From positions 1-20,191 of IMG/VR virus record IMGVR_UViG_3300027905_000037: DNA of 20,191 bases; one strand, given 5' to 3'. A program made the position numbers and the translations under genes. Within the stretch, counting starts at the first letter, position 1; every line of letters begins with the position of its first letter. Below, piece by piece: positions 1 to 7,980 of the stretch. Origin of the DNA: a virus. The notes beneath the pieces are model-generated. The model had not been told where the DNA came from. It saw nothing but the letters and a program-made list of their open reading frames with translations, and searched no databases.

Positions 1-7
1 ATTAAAT

Positions 8-112
8 ATGCCGGGACAACCCGAGAAGCGGGAAGAGCTGCCTATGCCAGAGCAGCGCTGGATCGATACGGCGAGTTCGCTAGGGCTTGATCCTACCGGC
101 TTGCGTCCATGA
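8..112 (+). CDS. C-terminal end or small hypothetical ORF upstream of the HNH gene
   Basis: A 34-codon reading frame runs from the ATG at 8 to the TGA at 110-112, and the frame is also open back to the left edge, so this may be the end of a longer gene. It is hydrophilic, with Glu, Pro and Arg near the start, and ends in GLRP. I recognise no family. The support is positional: its stop overlaps the next start as ATGA (109-112), the coupling pattern seen between many genes of this operon. Confidence 0.4.
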   Translation: MPGQPEKREELPMPEQRWIDTASSLGLDPTGLRP

Positions 113-423
113 AGATGCTCCGCCCGCGCCTGACTTGTCCCGATCTCTCTATCGCTCGCGTCCCTGCGAACGAAGTCAACCCGTTCTATTCCACGCCCGA
201 ATACCGCGCATGGCGTGAGCTCGTCATCGGCCGTGCCCTCGGCAGATGCCAATGGCCACGCTGCGGCCGCAAGGAACGCCGCATGTTCGCCGATCACATC
301 GTCGAGCTGCGAGACAAGGGCGCGCCTCTTGACCCCACCAATGGCCAGTGTCTTTGCGGAAAGCATCACACTATCAAGACGTTACGAGCTCGCGCCACAA
401 GACTGCGGGGATGGGGGGTTTAA
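109..423 (+). CDS. HNH endonuclease of the phage packaging module
   Basis: This is a 104-residue small HNH nuclease of the kind encoded next to phage terminases. A zinc-ligand pair is visible (C47, C52), then the catalytic-type DH (D62-H63), the Asn of the motif in PTNGQ (N78) and LCGKHH (C83, H86, H87). This gives the order C-x4-C / DH / N / C-x2-HH expected of the family. In HK97-like phages such proteins work with the terminase in specific cleavage at cos ends, and the position just before the terminase genes fits that role. The start at 109 overlaps the previous stop by 4 bp. The 98 bp to the small terminase contain runs of G and C (about 412-465) but no convincing terminator. Confidence 0.85.
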   Translation: MKMLRPRLTCPDLSIARVPANEVNPFYSTPEYRAWRELVIGRALGRCQWPRCGRKERRMFADHIVELRDKGAPLDPTNGQCLCGKHHTIKTLRARATRLRGWGV

Positions 424-521
424 TCCGCTGTCTGGGGGGCGGCCCAGCAATCGCGCCCCAACCCACGCGCACGAAAAGTTCTCCGATTTGTGAAAACCAA
501 ACGGTCTAGAAATCAAACGGC

Positions 522-893
522 ATGAGCAAATCAACCGGCGTCGGCCGCGGCGGCAAAAGGATCGGCGCTGGCCGGAAACGTCAACAACCAGCATCGGCAT
601 CTGCGGCAGCAGCAGAGCGGCGTGTTGCACGCGCGGTAGCTGTTGTCGTCAAACCAGCCCCTCACGATCCGACCATCGAAGAGCTGGTCAAAAAGGCATA
701 CCGGACGCTGCAAGACGTGATGGATAACTCCCCCTTTCATGCGCCAAGGGTTACGGCGTCCAAGTTCATAATCGAGCATGCGGCTTCCGGCTCCGCCGGC
801 ATAAAGGCTCAGCGCCAGGAAGCAGCTAAAGCAGTCGGCAGGGGCCGCTTTGCGACGCCCGCGGCGCCCAGGCTTGTCATCGATAACAAGTAG
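522..893 (+). CDS. terS: Terminase small subunit
   Basis: A 123-residue basic protein. The N-terminus carries GGKRIGAGRKR (residues 10-20), the glycine/lysine/arginine signature common at the start of phage terminase small subunits, followed by an Ala/Arg-rich linker. A central helical region starts near DPTIEELVKKAY and continues to KFIIEHAASG. The tail ends in PAAPRLVIDNK. The small subunit recognises the packaging site and recruits the large subunit. Length and position between HNH and the large terminase fit. No strong Shine-Dalgarno is seen before the ATG at 522. Its last nine residues are echoed just before the large terminase ATG (see the repeat at 863 and 1188). Confidence 0.75.
   Translation: MSKSTGVGRGGKRIGAGRKRQQPASASAAAAERRVARAVAVVVKPAPHDPTIEELVKKAYRTLQDVMDNSPFHAPRVTASKFIIEHAASGSAGIKAQRQEAAKAVGRGRFATPAAPRLVIDNK
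863..889 (+). repeat. Imperfect 27-bp direct repeat, copy 1 (3' end of terS)
   Basis: Positions 863-889 align without gaps to 1188-1214 with 21 of 27 bases identical, including GGCGCC at the start and TCGATAACAA at the end. In the terS frame this copy encodes APRLVIDN(K). The second copy encodes APKFAVDNK directly before the terL ATG. The mismatches mostly keep residue class (R/K, L/F, I/V), so the two look like diverged coding copies rather than chance identity. Confidence 0.5.
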
Positions 894-926
894 CGTTCAC
901 AAACGCTTGAGCGAAGAGGCCTTCAG

Positions 927-1086
927 ATGATTTCGCGCCGCTCGCTGTTCGGCTTTTCTCGGTGCTGCCCCGTTTGCCGCCATTGCCGCCCTGAAAGCCG
1001 CTAGCGAGATGTCCATCGCACATCAGGCGCCAATTCTATTTGAATCGGGGCTTGGCCTAGGACCGAACGTGCCGAAGAGATTTTGA
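927..1086 (+). pseudogene. Frameshifted small protein with Tat-like signal sequence
   Basis: The ATG at 927 has a good Shine-Dalgarno (AGAGG, 915-919). It opens MISRRSLFGF, a twin-arginine start, but the zero frame soon turns into Cys-rich sequence and stops at a TAG near 1002. Dropping one T from the TTTT run near 954-957 continues as LGAAPFAAIAALKAASEM and reaches a TGA at 1084-1086. The repaired product is about 52 residues: a twin-Arg motif, a hydrophobic Ala-rich segment and a short tail ending PKRF. The simplest reading is a one-base insertion in a homopolymer, either a real pseudogene or a sequencing error. Function is unknown. It lies in the 322-bp gap between terS and terL. Confidence 0.5.
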
Positions 1087-1187
1087 TAGCGACAAAATCA
1101 TTCATGTCGCATCTTGCGGCCCGGATTAGCGAGTAAGAGCCTTCACGCCAAAAATTTCGGACGACCGCCGGCTCACTGCGCCGTCAG

Positions 1188-1214
1188 GGCGCCGAAGTTC
1201 GCCGTCGATAACAA
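1188..1214 (+). repeat. Imperfect 27-bp direct repeat, copy 2 (just before terL)
   Basis: This is the partner of 863-889, with 21 of 27 bases identical and an exact TCGATAACAA at 1205-1214. It reads APKFAVDN(K) in the same frame as the following terL ATG and has no stop, so it would fuse to TerL if translated from the TTG at 1114. It resembles a remnant of a terS 3' end. Confidence 0.5.
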
Positions 1215-1215
1215 A

Positions 1216-2895
1216 ATGATCGAATGGTCTACAGCCTGTCCCGACTGGGAAAGCCGCGTCCTCGCGCGTCAATCGTTGATCCCGCTCGCTCCGCTCTTCC
1301 CCGCCGAAGCAGACGCGGGGCTGAGAATATTTCGTGACCTTAGAATCGTCGACGTGGGCGGCAGTCCGACAATGGGCGAGGCTTGCCGCCCTTGGGTGTT
1401 CGATTTCGTCTCGGCGATCTTCGGGGCCTACAATCCGGAGACGGGGCGCCGCCTGATCCGAAATTTCTTCCTGCTCGTCGCGAAGAAGAACTCGAAATCG
1501 ACGACGGCCGCGGGGATCATGCTGACCGCGCTGATCCGCAACTGGCGGATCTCCGGCGAGTTTCTGATCCTGGCCCCGACCCTCGAGGTCGCCAACAATT
1601 CGTTCAAGCCCGCTTACGACATGGTGCGCGGCGATCCTGAGCTGAGCGATCTCCTGCATTTGAGCGCGCCGACGCGGACGATCACTCATCGCAATACCGG
1701 CGCCACGCTGAAAGTCGTCGCCGCCGATAATGAAACGGTTTCCGGCAAAAAGGCGATCGGCGTTCTGATCGAGGAGCTATGGCTCTTCGGCAAAAAGAAT
1801 AACGCCCACAACATGCTGCTTGAGGCGACGGGCGGTCTGGCATCGCACCCGGAAGGCTTCGTGATCTACCTATCGACGCAATCCGACGCGCCGCCGGCTG
1901 GTGTTTTCAGGCAGAAGCTTCGCGAGTTTCGCGACATCCGAGACGGTCACGTCCTCGATCCGCGCAGCCTCGGCATCCTATACGAATTTCCGAAGAGGAT
2001 GCTCGAAAGCCGCGAATATCGGGAGCCGCGAAACTTCTACGTCACCAATCCGAACCTTGGCAAGTCGGTTGACGAGCAATATCTGATCGAGGAATTCGAC
2101 CGCGCCGAACGAGCGGGGCAGGAAGAATTCATCGGGTTTCTGGCAAAGCATCTCAATGTTGAAATCGGGCTCGGCCTGCACACCGATGGCTGGGCCGGCG
2201 CCGAGTATTGGATCGAGCGGACAGACAAGGAGCTGACCTTCGAGTCGCTGCTCGCTCGATCCGACGTCGTCACGGTCGGAATTGACGGCGGCGGCCTAGA
2301 CGATCTGCTCGGGCTCGCCGTCCTCGGGCGCGAAAAGGAAACGGGCCGTTGGCTCGCTTGGTGCTGCGCCTATGCGCACGAGATCGTTTTCGAGCGACGC
2401 AAGTCGATCACCACTGAATTGCGCGGCTTCGAAGCGGCTGGCGATCTCGCGGTCGTCGATTGCATGGAAGAGGCGTTCGCTGCAGTGGCGGGCCTGGTCG
2501 CCGAAGTCGAAGCGGCGGGTCTGCTCGCCCAAGTGGGCCTTGACCCGATCGGCGTCGCTGAAATCGTCAGCGCCCTGGCCGAACATGAAATCGAGGGCGA
2601 CGAGCGCGTGGTCGGCATCTCGCAGGGCTACAGGCTCGGCGGGACAATCAAGGGGGTTGAGGTAAAGCTCGCCGACGGCGCGCTCGCCCACGCCGACCAA
2701 GCGCTGATGACTTGGTGCGTTGGCAATGCCCGCGTCGAGCCGCGCGGCAATTCGATCCTAATAACGAAGCAGGCCTCCGGCACCGCCAAGATCGACCCGC
2801 TGATGGCTCTGTTCAATGCGGCGGCGCTGATGGAAAAGAATCCCGAGCCGCGCGCCTCGGCCTATGCCGACGGCCATGCGCTGATGGTAATCTGA
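1216..2895 (+). CDS. terL: Terminase large subunit (Terminase_1/YmfN-like)
   Basis: ATPase-nuclease motor that packages DNA through the portal. The frame is open back to a TTG at 1114, but the family-like N-terminus (MIEWSTACPDWE) begins at the ATG at 1216, giving 559 residues; neither start has a clear Shine-Dalgarno. The Walker A-type loop is VAKKNSKST (88-96, K94). Its residue before the Lys is Ser, where many relatives have Gly. Walker B is VLIEE (183-187, catalytic-type Glu). ATPase signals such as ILAPT and LSTQSDAP follow. The C-terminal RNase H-like nuclease starts at VGIDGGGLDD (D357), with candidate acidic residues D443 (GLDPIG) and D494 (HADQALMTW). The portal gene follows 13 bp after the stop. 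Confidence 0.93.
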   Translation: MIEWSTACPDWESRVLARQSLIPLAPLFPAEADAGLRIFRDLRIVDVGGSPTMGEACRPWVFDFVSAIFGAYNPETGRRLIRNFFLLVAKKNSKSTTAAGIMLTALIRNWRISGEFLILAPTLEVANNSFKPAYDMVRGDPELSDLLHLSAPTRTITHRNTGATLKVVAADNETVSGKKAIGVLIEELWLFGKKNNAHNMLLEATGGLASHPEGFVIYLSTQSDAPPAGVFRQKLREFRDIRDGHVLDPRSLGILYEFPKRMLESREYREPRNFYVTNPNLGKSVDEQYLIEEFDRAERAGQEEFIGFLAKHLNVEIGLGLHTDGWAGAEYWIERTDKELTFESLLARSDVVTVGIDGGGLDDLLGLAVLGREKETGRWLAWCCAYAHEIVFERRKSITTELRGFEAAGDLAVVDCMEEAFAAVAGLVAEVEAAGLLAQVGLDPIGVAEIVSALAEHEIEGDERVVGISQGYRLGGTIKGVEVKLADGALAHADQALMTWCVGNARVEPRGNSILITKQASGTAKIDPLMALFNAAALMEKNPEPRASAYADGHALMVI

Positions 2896-2908
2896 AAGGT
2901 CGCGGCGC

Positions 2909-4393
2909 ATGGGCTTCCTTTCGCGGTTGCGCGCCGCGGGCGCCACCCTGATCCAGAAGGATGCCGGCGGTGGGAGCGCCGCCCTGCCAGCCCAAGGCTA
3001 TTTGCCGACACTCGGCGCCACGCCTTCGGCAACCGGCCTGCTGATCTCGCAGGGCACGGCGATGGCGGTCTCCGCCATCTATGCCTGCATCACGGTGCGC
3101 AGCCAAGACGTCGCGCGTTGCACGCCGCAACTCTGGCGTCGCGATCCGCGCGGCAAACGCGTGCAAATTACCGATCATCCGCTTTGCGACGTCTTCCGGC
3201 AGCCGAACGAGGTCCAGACTTGGTTCGAGTTTATGGAGCAGATGAGCGGCGGCTATCTGCTCCGCGGCAACGGCTATGCGGCAATCAAGCGCGACGGCAA
3301 CGGGAAGATTTATGCATTCATCCCGATCAATCCCGATGCGGTTCTCATTCTGGAAAGCTGGGACGGCCAAATCTTCTACAACGTCAATCGGATCGGCCTC
3401 TGGCAGATCGCGATGTTGCGTGAGTTTCCGTCATCGATGGCGTCGGAGGATATTTTTCACCTCCGCGGGATCTCGTTCAACGCCCTTGCGGCAGTCTCGA
3501 CAATCGGCATGGCCCGCGATGCGATCGGCGTCGCAATGGGCCTCGAGCAGCAGGTCGCGCGGCTGATCCAGAACGGCGCTCGGCCGTCTGTCGTTCTGCA
3601 GGCGAAGAATAAACTTACGCCCGACATCGCCACGCGCCTGAAACAGCAATGGCAAGAATTCACTTCCGGCCTTCAGAACGTCGGCAAGACGGCGGTGCTT
3701 GAGGACGGCATCGAGGCCAAGCCCCTCCAGCTCACGTCCGTCGATATGGAGATGATTGCACAGCGCAATTTTCAGCTCACCGATTGCGCCCGCTTTTACC
3801 GCATCCCGCCGCACAAGCTCGGCCTCGGGGAGCTGCGCGGCGTCAACATCGTCCAGATGGATCAGGACTATGTTTCGAACACGATCATGCCCGATCTGCA
3901 CCGATGGGAGCAGAAATTCGATCGGACGTTCAAGCTCGCCGAGCAGGACATCGAGATCAAGTTCGACGAGACGGTTCTGCTGCGCGCCGACATTGCAACG
4001 CGCTACGCCTCGGCCCGCATCTCACTTCTGTCCGGCTGGACGACGGTGAACGAGGTGAGGGCTGGCGAAAATCTCGATCCGGTCGAAGGCGGCGATCAGG
4101 TCTATCGGCCGCTGAATATGGCGGCACTTGGCTCCGACGTGACGGGCACCGCGCCGGATGGCGCAGGCGCGCCGGCGGCGGCCGAGGGTGGCGCGGGCGG
4201 TGCCGACGATGTCGCAACCGGCGGCAAGCCGACGCTTAGTGATGCGGCGGCGGCCGACAACGCCAGCGCGAACATTTACCAGGATCAGGAGCCCAAGCCG
4301 AAGCCGGGGAAAGCCTTCGCCGGTGAAGATGCGAACAAGTTTCTCGCCGAGACGCTTGCCGGCCTGCCCCTCCGCCAAGAGGAAGATGCTTAA
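2909..4393 (+). CDS. Portal protein, HK97 family
   Basis: A 494-residue Phage_portal-type protein that forms the dodecameric DNA channel at one capsid vertex. The N-terminus is short and basic (MGFLSRLRAAG). The family core follows: AVSAIYACITVRSQDVA, then PNEVQTWFEFMEQMSGGYLL with GNGYAAI, the FHLRG stretch near residue 190, and LTSVDMEMIAQRNF and IPPHKLG in the clip/stem half. The C-terminal region (about 400-494) is low complexity, rich in Gly, Ala, Asp and Pro, and probably disordered. The gene sits 13 bp after terL and its TAA directly abuts the protease ATG at 4394, as expected for coupled head genes. Confidence 0.93.
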   Translation: MGFLSRLRAAGATLIQKDAGGGSAALPAQGYLPTLGATPSATGLLISQGTAMAVSAIYACITVRSQDVARCTPQLWRRDPRGKRVQITDHPLCDVFRQPNEVQTWFEFMEQMSGGYLLRGNGYAAIKRDGNGKIYAFIPINPDAVLILESWDGQIFYNVNRIGLWQIAMLREFPSSMASEDIFHLRGISFNALAAVSTIGMARDAIGVAMGLEQQVARLIQNGARPSVVLQAKNKLTPDIATRLKQQWQEFTSGLQNVGKTAVLEDGIEAKPLQLTSVDMEMIAQRNFQLTDCARFYRIPPHKLGLGELRGVNIVQMDQDYVSNTIMPDLHRWEQKFDRTFKLAEQDIEIKFDETVLLRADIATRYASARISLLSGWTTVNEVRAGENLDPVEGGDQVYRPLNMAALGSDVTGTAPDGAGAPAAAEGGAGGADDVATGGKPTLSDAAAADNASANIYQDQEPKPKPGKAFAGEDANKFLAETLAGLPLRQEEDA

Positions 4394-5869
4394 ATGCCCA
4401 TGAAGTTCATGCCGGCCGCTGTGGTGGCCGATCCATCCCTGGGTGATCGTCAAATTCGCGTTGTAGCGAATAGTGGCAAGAGCGATCGCGTCGGCGATGT
4501 GCTCGTCGCCAAAGGCTGCATGTTGCAGAATTATTCGGCCAACCCGATTGTCCTCGCCAATCACGATATCTCTTGCCCGGTCGGCAATTTTGCGCCGGAA
4601 ATCAAGGACCGGGTCGAGGGCGTGATCAGTTTCGCGCCTGCCGGAATCTCGGCCAAGGCGGACGAGTATTGCGCGCTCTACAAGGCCGGCGTTCTGCGCG
4701 CCGTCTCCGTCGGCTTCGACCCGATTGAGGCGATTCCGAATAAGGCCGGCGGGATCACCTATGAGCGGTGGGAGCTCATGGAGCTTTCCTGCACCGCCGT
4801 GCCTTGCGACGCCGGCGCGATCGTCATCGGCCGAGACGGCAACGCCCTCGCCAGCAAGGCAGAAGGCGCGAGCTGGAAATGCGGCGCGTCGCGCAATTTG
4901 CCGCTCGGCGGTGATGACGCATGGGACGGGCCGGCCGCGGAGAAAAGCATCTTCGAGAAGGCGAGCTTTGACGGCGACGACCCGGATCTCAGCTTCGCAC
5001 GCAAGGGATTCCTCGCCTATGATTCGGCAAACCCGAAGCTCAAGGGCTCCTACAAGCTGCCGTTCGCCAAAGTGATTGACGGCCGGTTGACAGCGATGCC
5101 GAGCGGCGTCCGCGCTGCGGCCTCGCGCCTGCCGCAAGCCGACATCCCGGAGGACGTGCAAACGAAAGGGCGGGCGGTCCTAGATTCCTACGAATCCAAG
5201 ATGGACGGCGACGGTGACGGCAAAGGCGCCGGCCGGCGCGTCGTCAAGGGCAAGCCGAAGATCAAGGGCCTCTATGATGTTGCACAACTCGCCGCCCTGC
5301 TGGGCGAGCTCGGTTGGATTCAGGACATGTCCAAATGGGAGGCCGATGTCGAGCAGGATGAGAGCAAGATGCCGGCGATGCTCGCCGCGGCGCTCAAAAA
5401 CCTCGCGGATTGCCTCATCGCGATGACGCAGGAGGAGACGGCCGAGTTGCTTGCTGGCCGCGATGTCGAGCCGATACTGCCCATGGACGATTATATCCTC
5501 GCCGCGCCCACGCCGATCGCGAAAAAGCTTCGCGCCGTGTTCCGCAAAGCAGGCCGCGTATTCAGCCAGGCTAACCAGGATCATCTCGACGCGCTGACCA
5601 AGTGCATCGGCAAGATGGCCGATTGCCACGTCAAGGCGGCCGACCTGCACGATGATATGCACGACGCGCTGCTGGAGATGCAGCAGCACATCGAGGAAAC
5701 CGGCGAGCACGTCAAGGCCATGAACGAAAGCGCCGATGGCAAGAAGCCGTCTGGCGGCGACGGCGATCAGCCGGGCGATGAGCCCGAAAACGCCGACACC
5801 GAGCTTGCCGCGCAGGTCGCGCATCGTAAGCGCCTCGCCGCGGCGTTGGCGCTCGCCGACGCGCCGTGA
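4394..5869 (+). CDS. Prohead protease (S78-like) with long helical C-terminal extension
   Basis: The N-terminal about 145 residues are an HK97-type prohead protease. The catalytic-type His lies in LANHDISCPVG (H57) and the nucleophile-type Ser in LRAVSVGFDP (S105), with the WELMELS segment after it. A second conserved-looking domain follows near 215-270 (SYKLPFAKVIDGRLTAMPSG), which I recognise from other phage protease proteins. The remainder (about 285-491) is mostly helical, with a coiled-coil-like stretch DHLDALTKCIGKMADCH through EMQQHIEETGEHVK and a charged Gly/Asp linker. At 491 residues it is far longer than a bare protease, so a scaffold role for the C-terminus is plausible but inferred. 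It would cleave itself and the capsid protein N-terminus during maturation. Confidence 0.88.
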   Translation: MPMKFMPAAVVADPSLGDRQIRVVANSGKSDRVGDVLVAKGCMLQNYSANPIVLANHDISCPVGNFAPEIKDRVEGVISFAPAGISAKADEYCALYKAGVLRAVSVGFDPIEAIPNKAGGITYERWELMELSCTAVPCDAGAIVIGRDGNALASKAEGASWKCGASRNLPLGGDDAWDGPAAEKSIFEKASFDGDDPDLSFARKGFLAYDSANPKLKGSYKLPFAKVIDGRLTAMPSGVRAAASRLPQADIPEDVQTKGRAVLDSYESKMDGDGDGKGAGRRVVKGKPKIKGLYDVAQLAALLGELGWIQDMSKWEADVEQDESKMPAMLAAALKNLADCLIAMTQEETAELLAGRDVEPILPMDDYILAAPTPIAKKLRAVFRKAGRVFSQANQDHLDALTKCIGKMADCHVKAADLHDDMHDALLEMQQHIEETGEHVKAMNESADGKKPSGGDGDQPGDEPENADTELAAQVAHRKRLAAALALADAP

Positions 5870-5918
5870 TTTTAGGACGAATGCACCAATGGGCGAGGCA
5901 GCGCGGAGACAAAGAATC

Positions 5919-6194
5919 ATGACGGCGCTTATCGGCGGCAAGTCCTGCCGTTCCTGCGAATTCATCCTGATCGTCGGCAAGGGCGGACTTTTTTGCCGCC
6001 GCCATCCGCCTATGGCCTTCGGCATTGCCATGCCGGGCCCGCAAGGGCCGGTGTTGACCGTTCATTCGTCCTACCCGCCCGTCAACCCTGATATGCCTTG
6101 CGGTGAGTATCAGCGCAGCGAATTGAATGCTGCGGCTGAGCTGAGCGAGGCGAAGCCGGGCAACGGTGAAATCGCAATTCGAGCGACACCATGA
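5919..6194 (+). CDS. Small Cys-rich protein, probable metal-binding, unknown function
   Basis: A 91-residue protein starting MTALIGGKSC, with GGAG at 5905-5908 upstream. An in-frame ATG at 5889 (AGGA at 5874-5877) would add ten residues; I cannot decide between them. From the later start, Cys and His are arranged as KSCRSC, then LFCRRH 12 residues later, then PDMPCGEY: a C-x2-C ... C-x2-H ... C pattern suggesting a bound Zn or Fe. The rest is Pro/Gly rich (PGPQGP, SSYPPVNP). It lies between protease and capsid, and its TGA overlaps the next ATG (6191-6194). I do not recognise a named family. A structural or assembly role is only suggested by location. Confidence 0.65.
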   Translation: MTALIGGKSCRSCEFILIVGKGGLFCRRHPPMAFGIAMPGPQGPVLTVHSSYPPVNPDMPCGEYQRSELNAAAELSEAKPGNGEIAIRATP

Positions 6195-6457
6195 TGGATC
6201 AAAGGACGGCGTTCGCGATCGCGAAGGTATACATGGAGAGCCTATTCAAGCTCTATCCCGAGGCGAAAGGTCTTCCGCGCGTCATTGAGGACGGCGGCGA
6301 GGCCGATGTGGTGCGTCTTTCGATAAAGACTGCAAAGGGCATTCTCACGATGATCTACCCGTTGGAAGAAGGAACGCGACGCACCGACGAGCTCGTCGAG
6401 TGCTACCGCACCTATCAGCCCTGCGGCGCGACGATCAAGCAGCTTCTCGCAAACTGA
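6191..6457 (+). CDS. Hypothetical 88-residue protein in the head operon
   Basis: It begins with two consecutive ATG codons (6191 and 6194); the first overlaps the preceding stop as ATGA. The sequence looks like a compact alpha/beta protein: a helical N-terminus (RTAFAIAKVYMESLFKLY), a strand-rich middle (VVRLSIKTAKGILTMIYPL), and a C-terminal helix ending KQLLAN. No motif is recognised. Codon use matches its neighbours. About 94 bp separate it from the capsid ATG, a stretch with no clear terminator. Confidence 0.6.
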   Translation: MMDQRTAFAIAKVYMESLFKLYPEAKGLPRVIEDGGEADVVRLSIKTAKGILTMIYPLEEGTRRTDELVECYRTYQPCGATIKQLLAN

Positions 6458-6551
6458 AATTCCCCGACGACATGTCGGCTGCCCTTTCGGGAGCTTGGGC
6501 AACTCGACCGCAGCGCCGGCATGGCGCCGCTTCCCTCAGATGGAGCCTTCA

Positions 6552-7964
6552 ATGGCCATTCACGAACTTCGCGCCTCGCGCGCGACCTCGCTCGACAAGT
6601 TTATGAAACTTGCCGAGAAACCCGACTTCAAGAAGGACGTCGATCAGCCAGAATTTGATCGGCTGCAGGCCGAGATCAAGGATCTCGACGGCAGGATCGA
6701 GCGCGAAAAGGCCGCGCAGGAGCTCGCCGGCGACAAGGCCACGCTGGCGCCGGGCCAAGAGAGTCACCCGCGCCTCTATGCTCAGGGGAAGGACGATCCT
6801 TGGACCGACGACGAAGCCGCGAAGCGCAGGGGCCTGTTGACTTCCAAGGGCCTCGTTTTCGGCGGCGTCGCCAAGATGATTGCTGCCGGCGGGGGCTCCT
6901 ATTTCGAGGCGCGCAATATCTCGAAGGAGCTCTACGGCGAGCAACACATCATCACGAAGGCGCTGGTCGCTGGTATTGGCTCCTCGGGCGGGTTCATTTT
7001 GCCGCCTGAATATATCAACGAGATCATCGAACTGCTCCGGCCGCTCTCCGTCGTGCGGGCTTCAAACCCGCGCACGATGCCGATGCCGCGCGGCACGATG
7101 ACTCTGCCGGCGCAGACCTCGCCCGCGACCGCGACCTACGGGCCCGAGCATACGCCGATCTCGGCTACCCAGCCGGCGCTCGGTCAGATCGTTGCGACCT
7201 ACAAAAAGCTCCGGGCTCTCGTCCCGATCAGCAACGACTTGTTGCGTTACGCCGATCCGGCGGCCGACGCATTCGTCCGCGATGACATGGTCAAGGTGAT
7301 GGCGCTGCGCGAAGATCTCGCCTTCATCATGGGCGATGGAACGCTGGAAAGCCCGCGTGGCTTCCTGAGCTTCGCAAATGCCTACGCGCAGGCATCTCTG
7401 GGCACGGCGGGCACATGGCTGGCCACCGCGAATTCGATCGCAGCGGTCGGCGCGAACTTCATTACGTCGAATGAGACTTACACGCTCTCGACCGTCGCTA
7501 CCGAAATCGGCGGCATGGTCAACAGGCTCGACACCGCCAATGTGCCGGACATGCGCCGCGTTTGGTTCATGCACCCGCGCTCATGGAACTATCTGAACAA
7601 CGTGCAAAATTCGCTCGGCGTCTATGTTTATCGCGACGAGCTGTCGAGGGGTGCGCTGCTCGGCTATCCGTTCAAAAAGTCAACGCAGATCCCGATCAAC
7701 ATCTGGGACTCGGGCACCGGCAACCATGACTGCAGCTTCGTCTTCCTCGTCGAGATGACCGACGCGTTGGTCCTTGATGCAATGACGCTGGAGCTCGCCA
7801 TCTCGCGCGAAGGCAGCTACGTCGATTCGCTCGGCGCTCAGCAGAACGCATTCGCGAACGATGAGACAATCGTCCGGGCGATCGCCGAACACGATTTCCA
7901 GATGAGGCATTCCGCCTCGATCTCGGTCGACCAGTTCGTGCGCTGGGCCCCGGCGATCTCGTAA
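6552..7964 (+). CDS. Major capsid protein, HK97 fold
   Basis: The frame is open from a TTG at 6495, but the ATG at 6552 is preceded by GGAG at 6542-6545 and gives the natural N-terminus MAIHELRASR, 470 residues. Residues about 30-60 form a charged coiled-coil (FDRLQAEIKDLDGRIEREKA), typical of the N-terminal delta-like region removed by the prohead protease. The coat core begins near ALVAGIGSSGGFILPPEY and continues with the family hallmarks SVVRASNPRTMPMPRG, KKLRALVPISNDLLRYADP, LAFIMGDGT and PRGFLS. It assembles the icosahedral shell. A strong hairpin follows 16 bp after the stop. The accessory genes that follow replace the usual direct transition to the head-tail connectors. Confidence 0.93.
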   Translation: MAIHELRASRATSLDKFMKLAEKPDFKKDVDQPEFDRLQAEIKDLDGRIEREKAAQELAGDKATLAPGQESHPRLYAQGKDDPWTDDEAAKRRGLLTSKGLVFGGVAKMIAAGGGSYFEARNISKELYGEQHIITKALVAGIGSSGGFILPPEYINEIIELLRPLSVVRASNPRTMPMPRGTMTLPAQTSPATATYGPEHTPISATQPALGQIVATYKKLRALVPISNDLLRYADPAADAFVRDDMVKVMALREDLAFIMGDGTLESPRGFLSFANAYAQASLGTAGTWLATANSIAAVGANFITSNETYTLSTVATEIGGMVNRLDTANVPDMRRVWFMHPRSWNYLNNVQNSLGVYVYRDELSRGALLGYPFKKSTQIPINIWDSGTGNHDCSFVFLVEMTDALVLDAMTLELAISREGSYVDSLGAQQNAFANDETIVRAIAEHDFQMRHSASISVDQFVRWAPAIS

Positions 7965-7980
7965 CCGACTTCCTAGGCCC

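Noticed and set aside
412-465. Terminator or cos candidate in G/C runs between HNH and terS
   Set aside because: The runs of G and C pair only over about five bases and no U tract follows; not enough to call.
1114-1215. Extended TerL start at TTG 1114
   Set aside because: It would add 34 residues unlike family N-termini, including the TerS-like echo, and has no ribosome site. ATG 1216 matches the conserved start.
4022-5161. Long minus-strand ORF (379 codons) opposite portal and protease
   Set aside because: It runs antisense to two well-supported proteins; open antisense frames are common in GC-rich DNA with strong third-position bias. The protein is Arg/His-rich with no motif.
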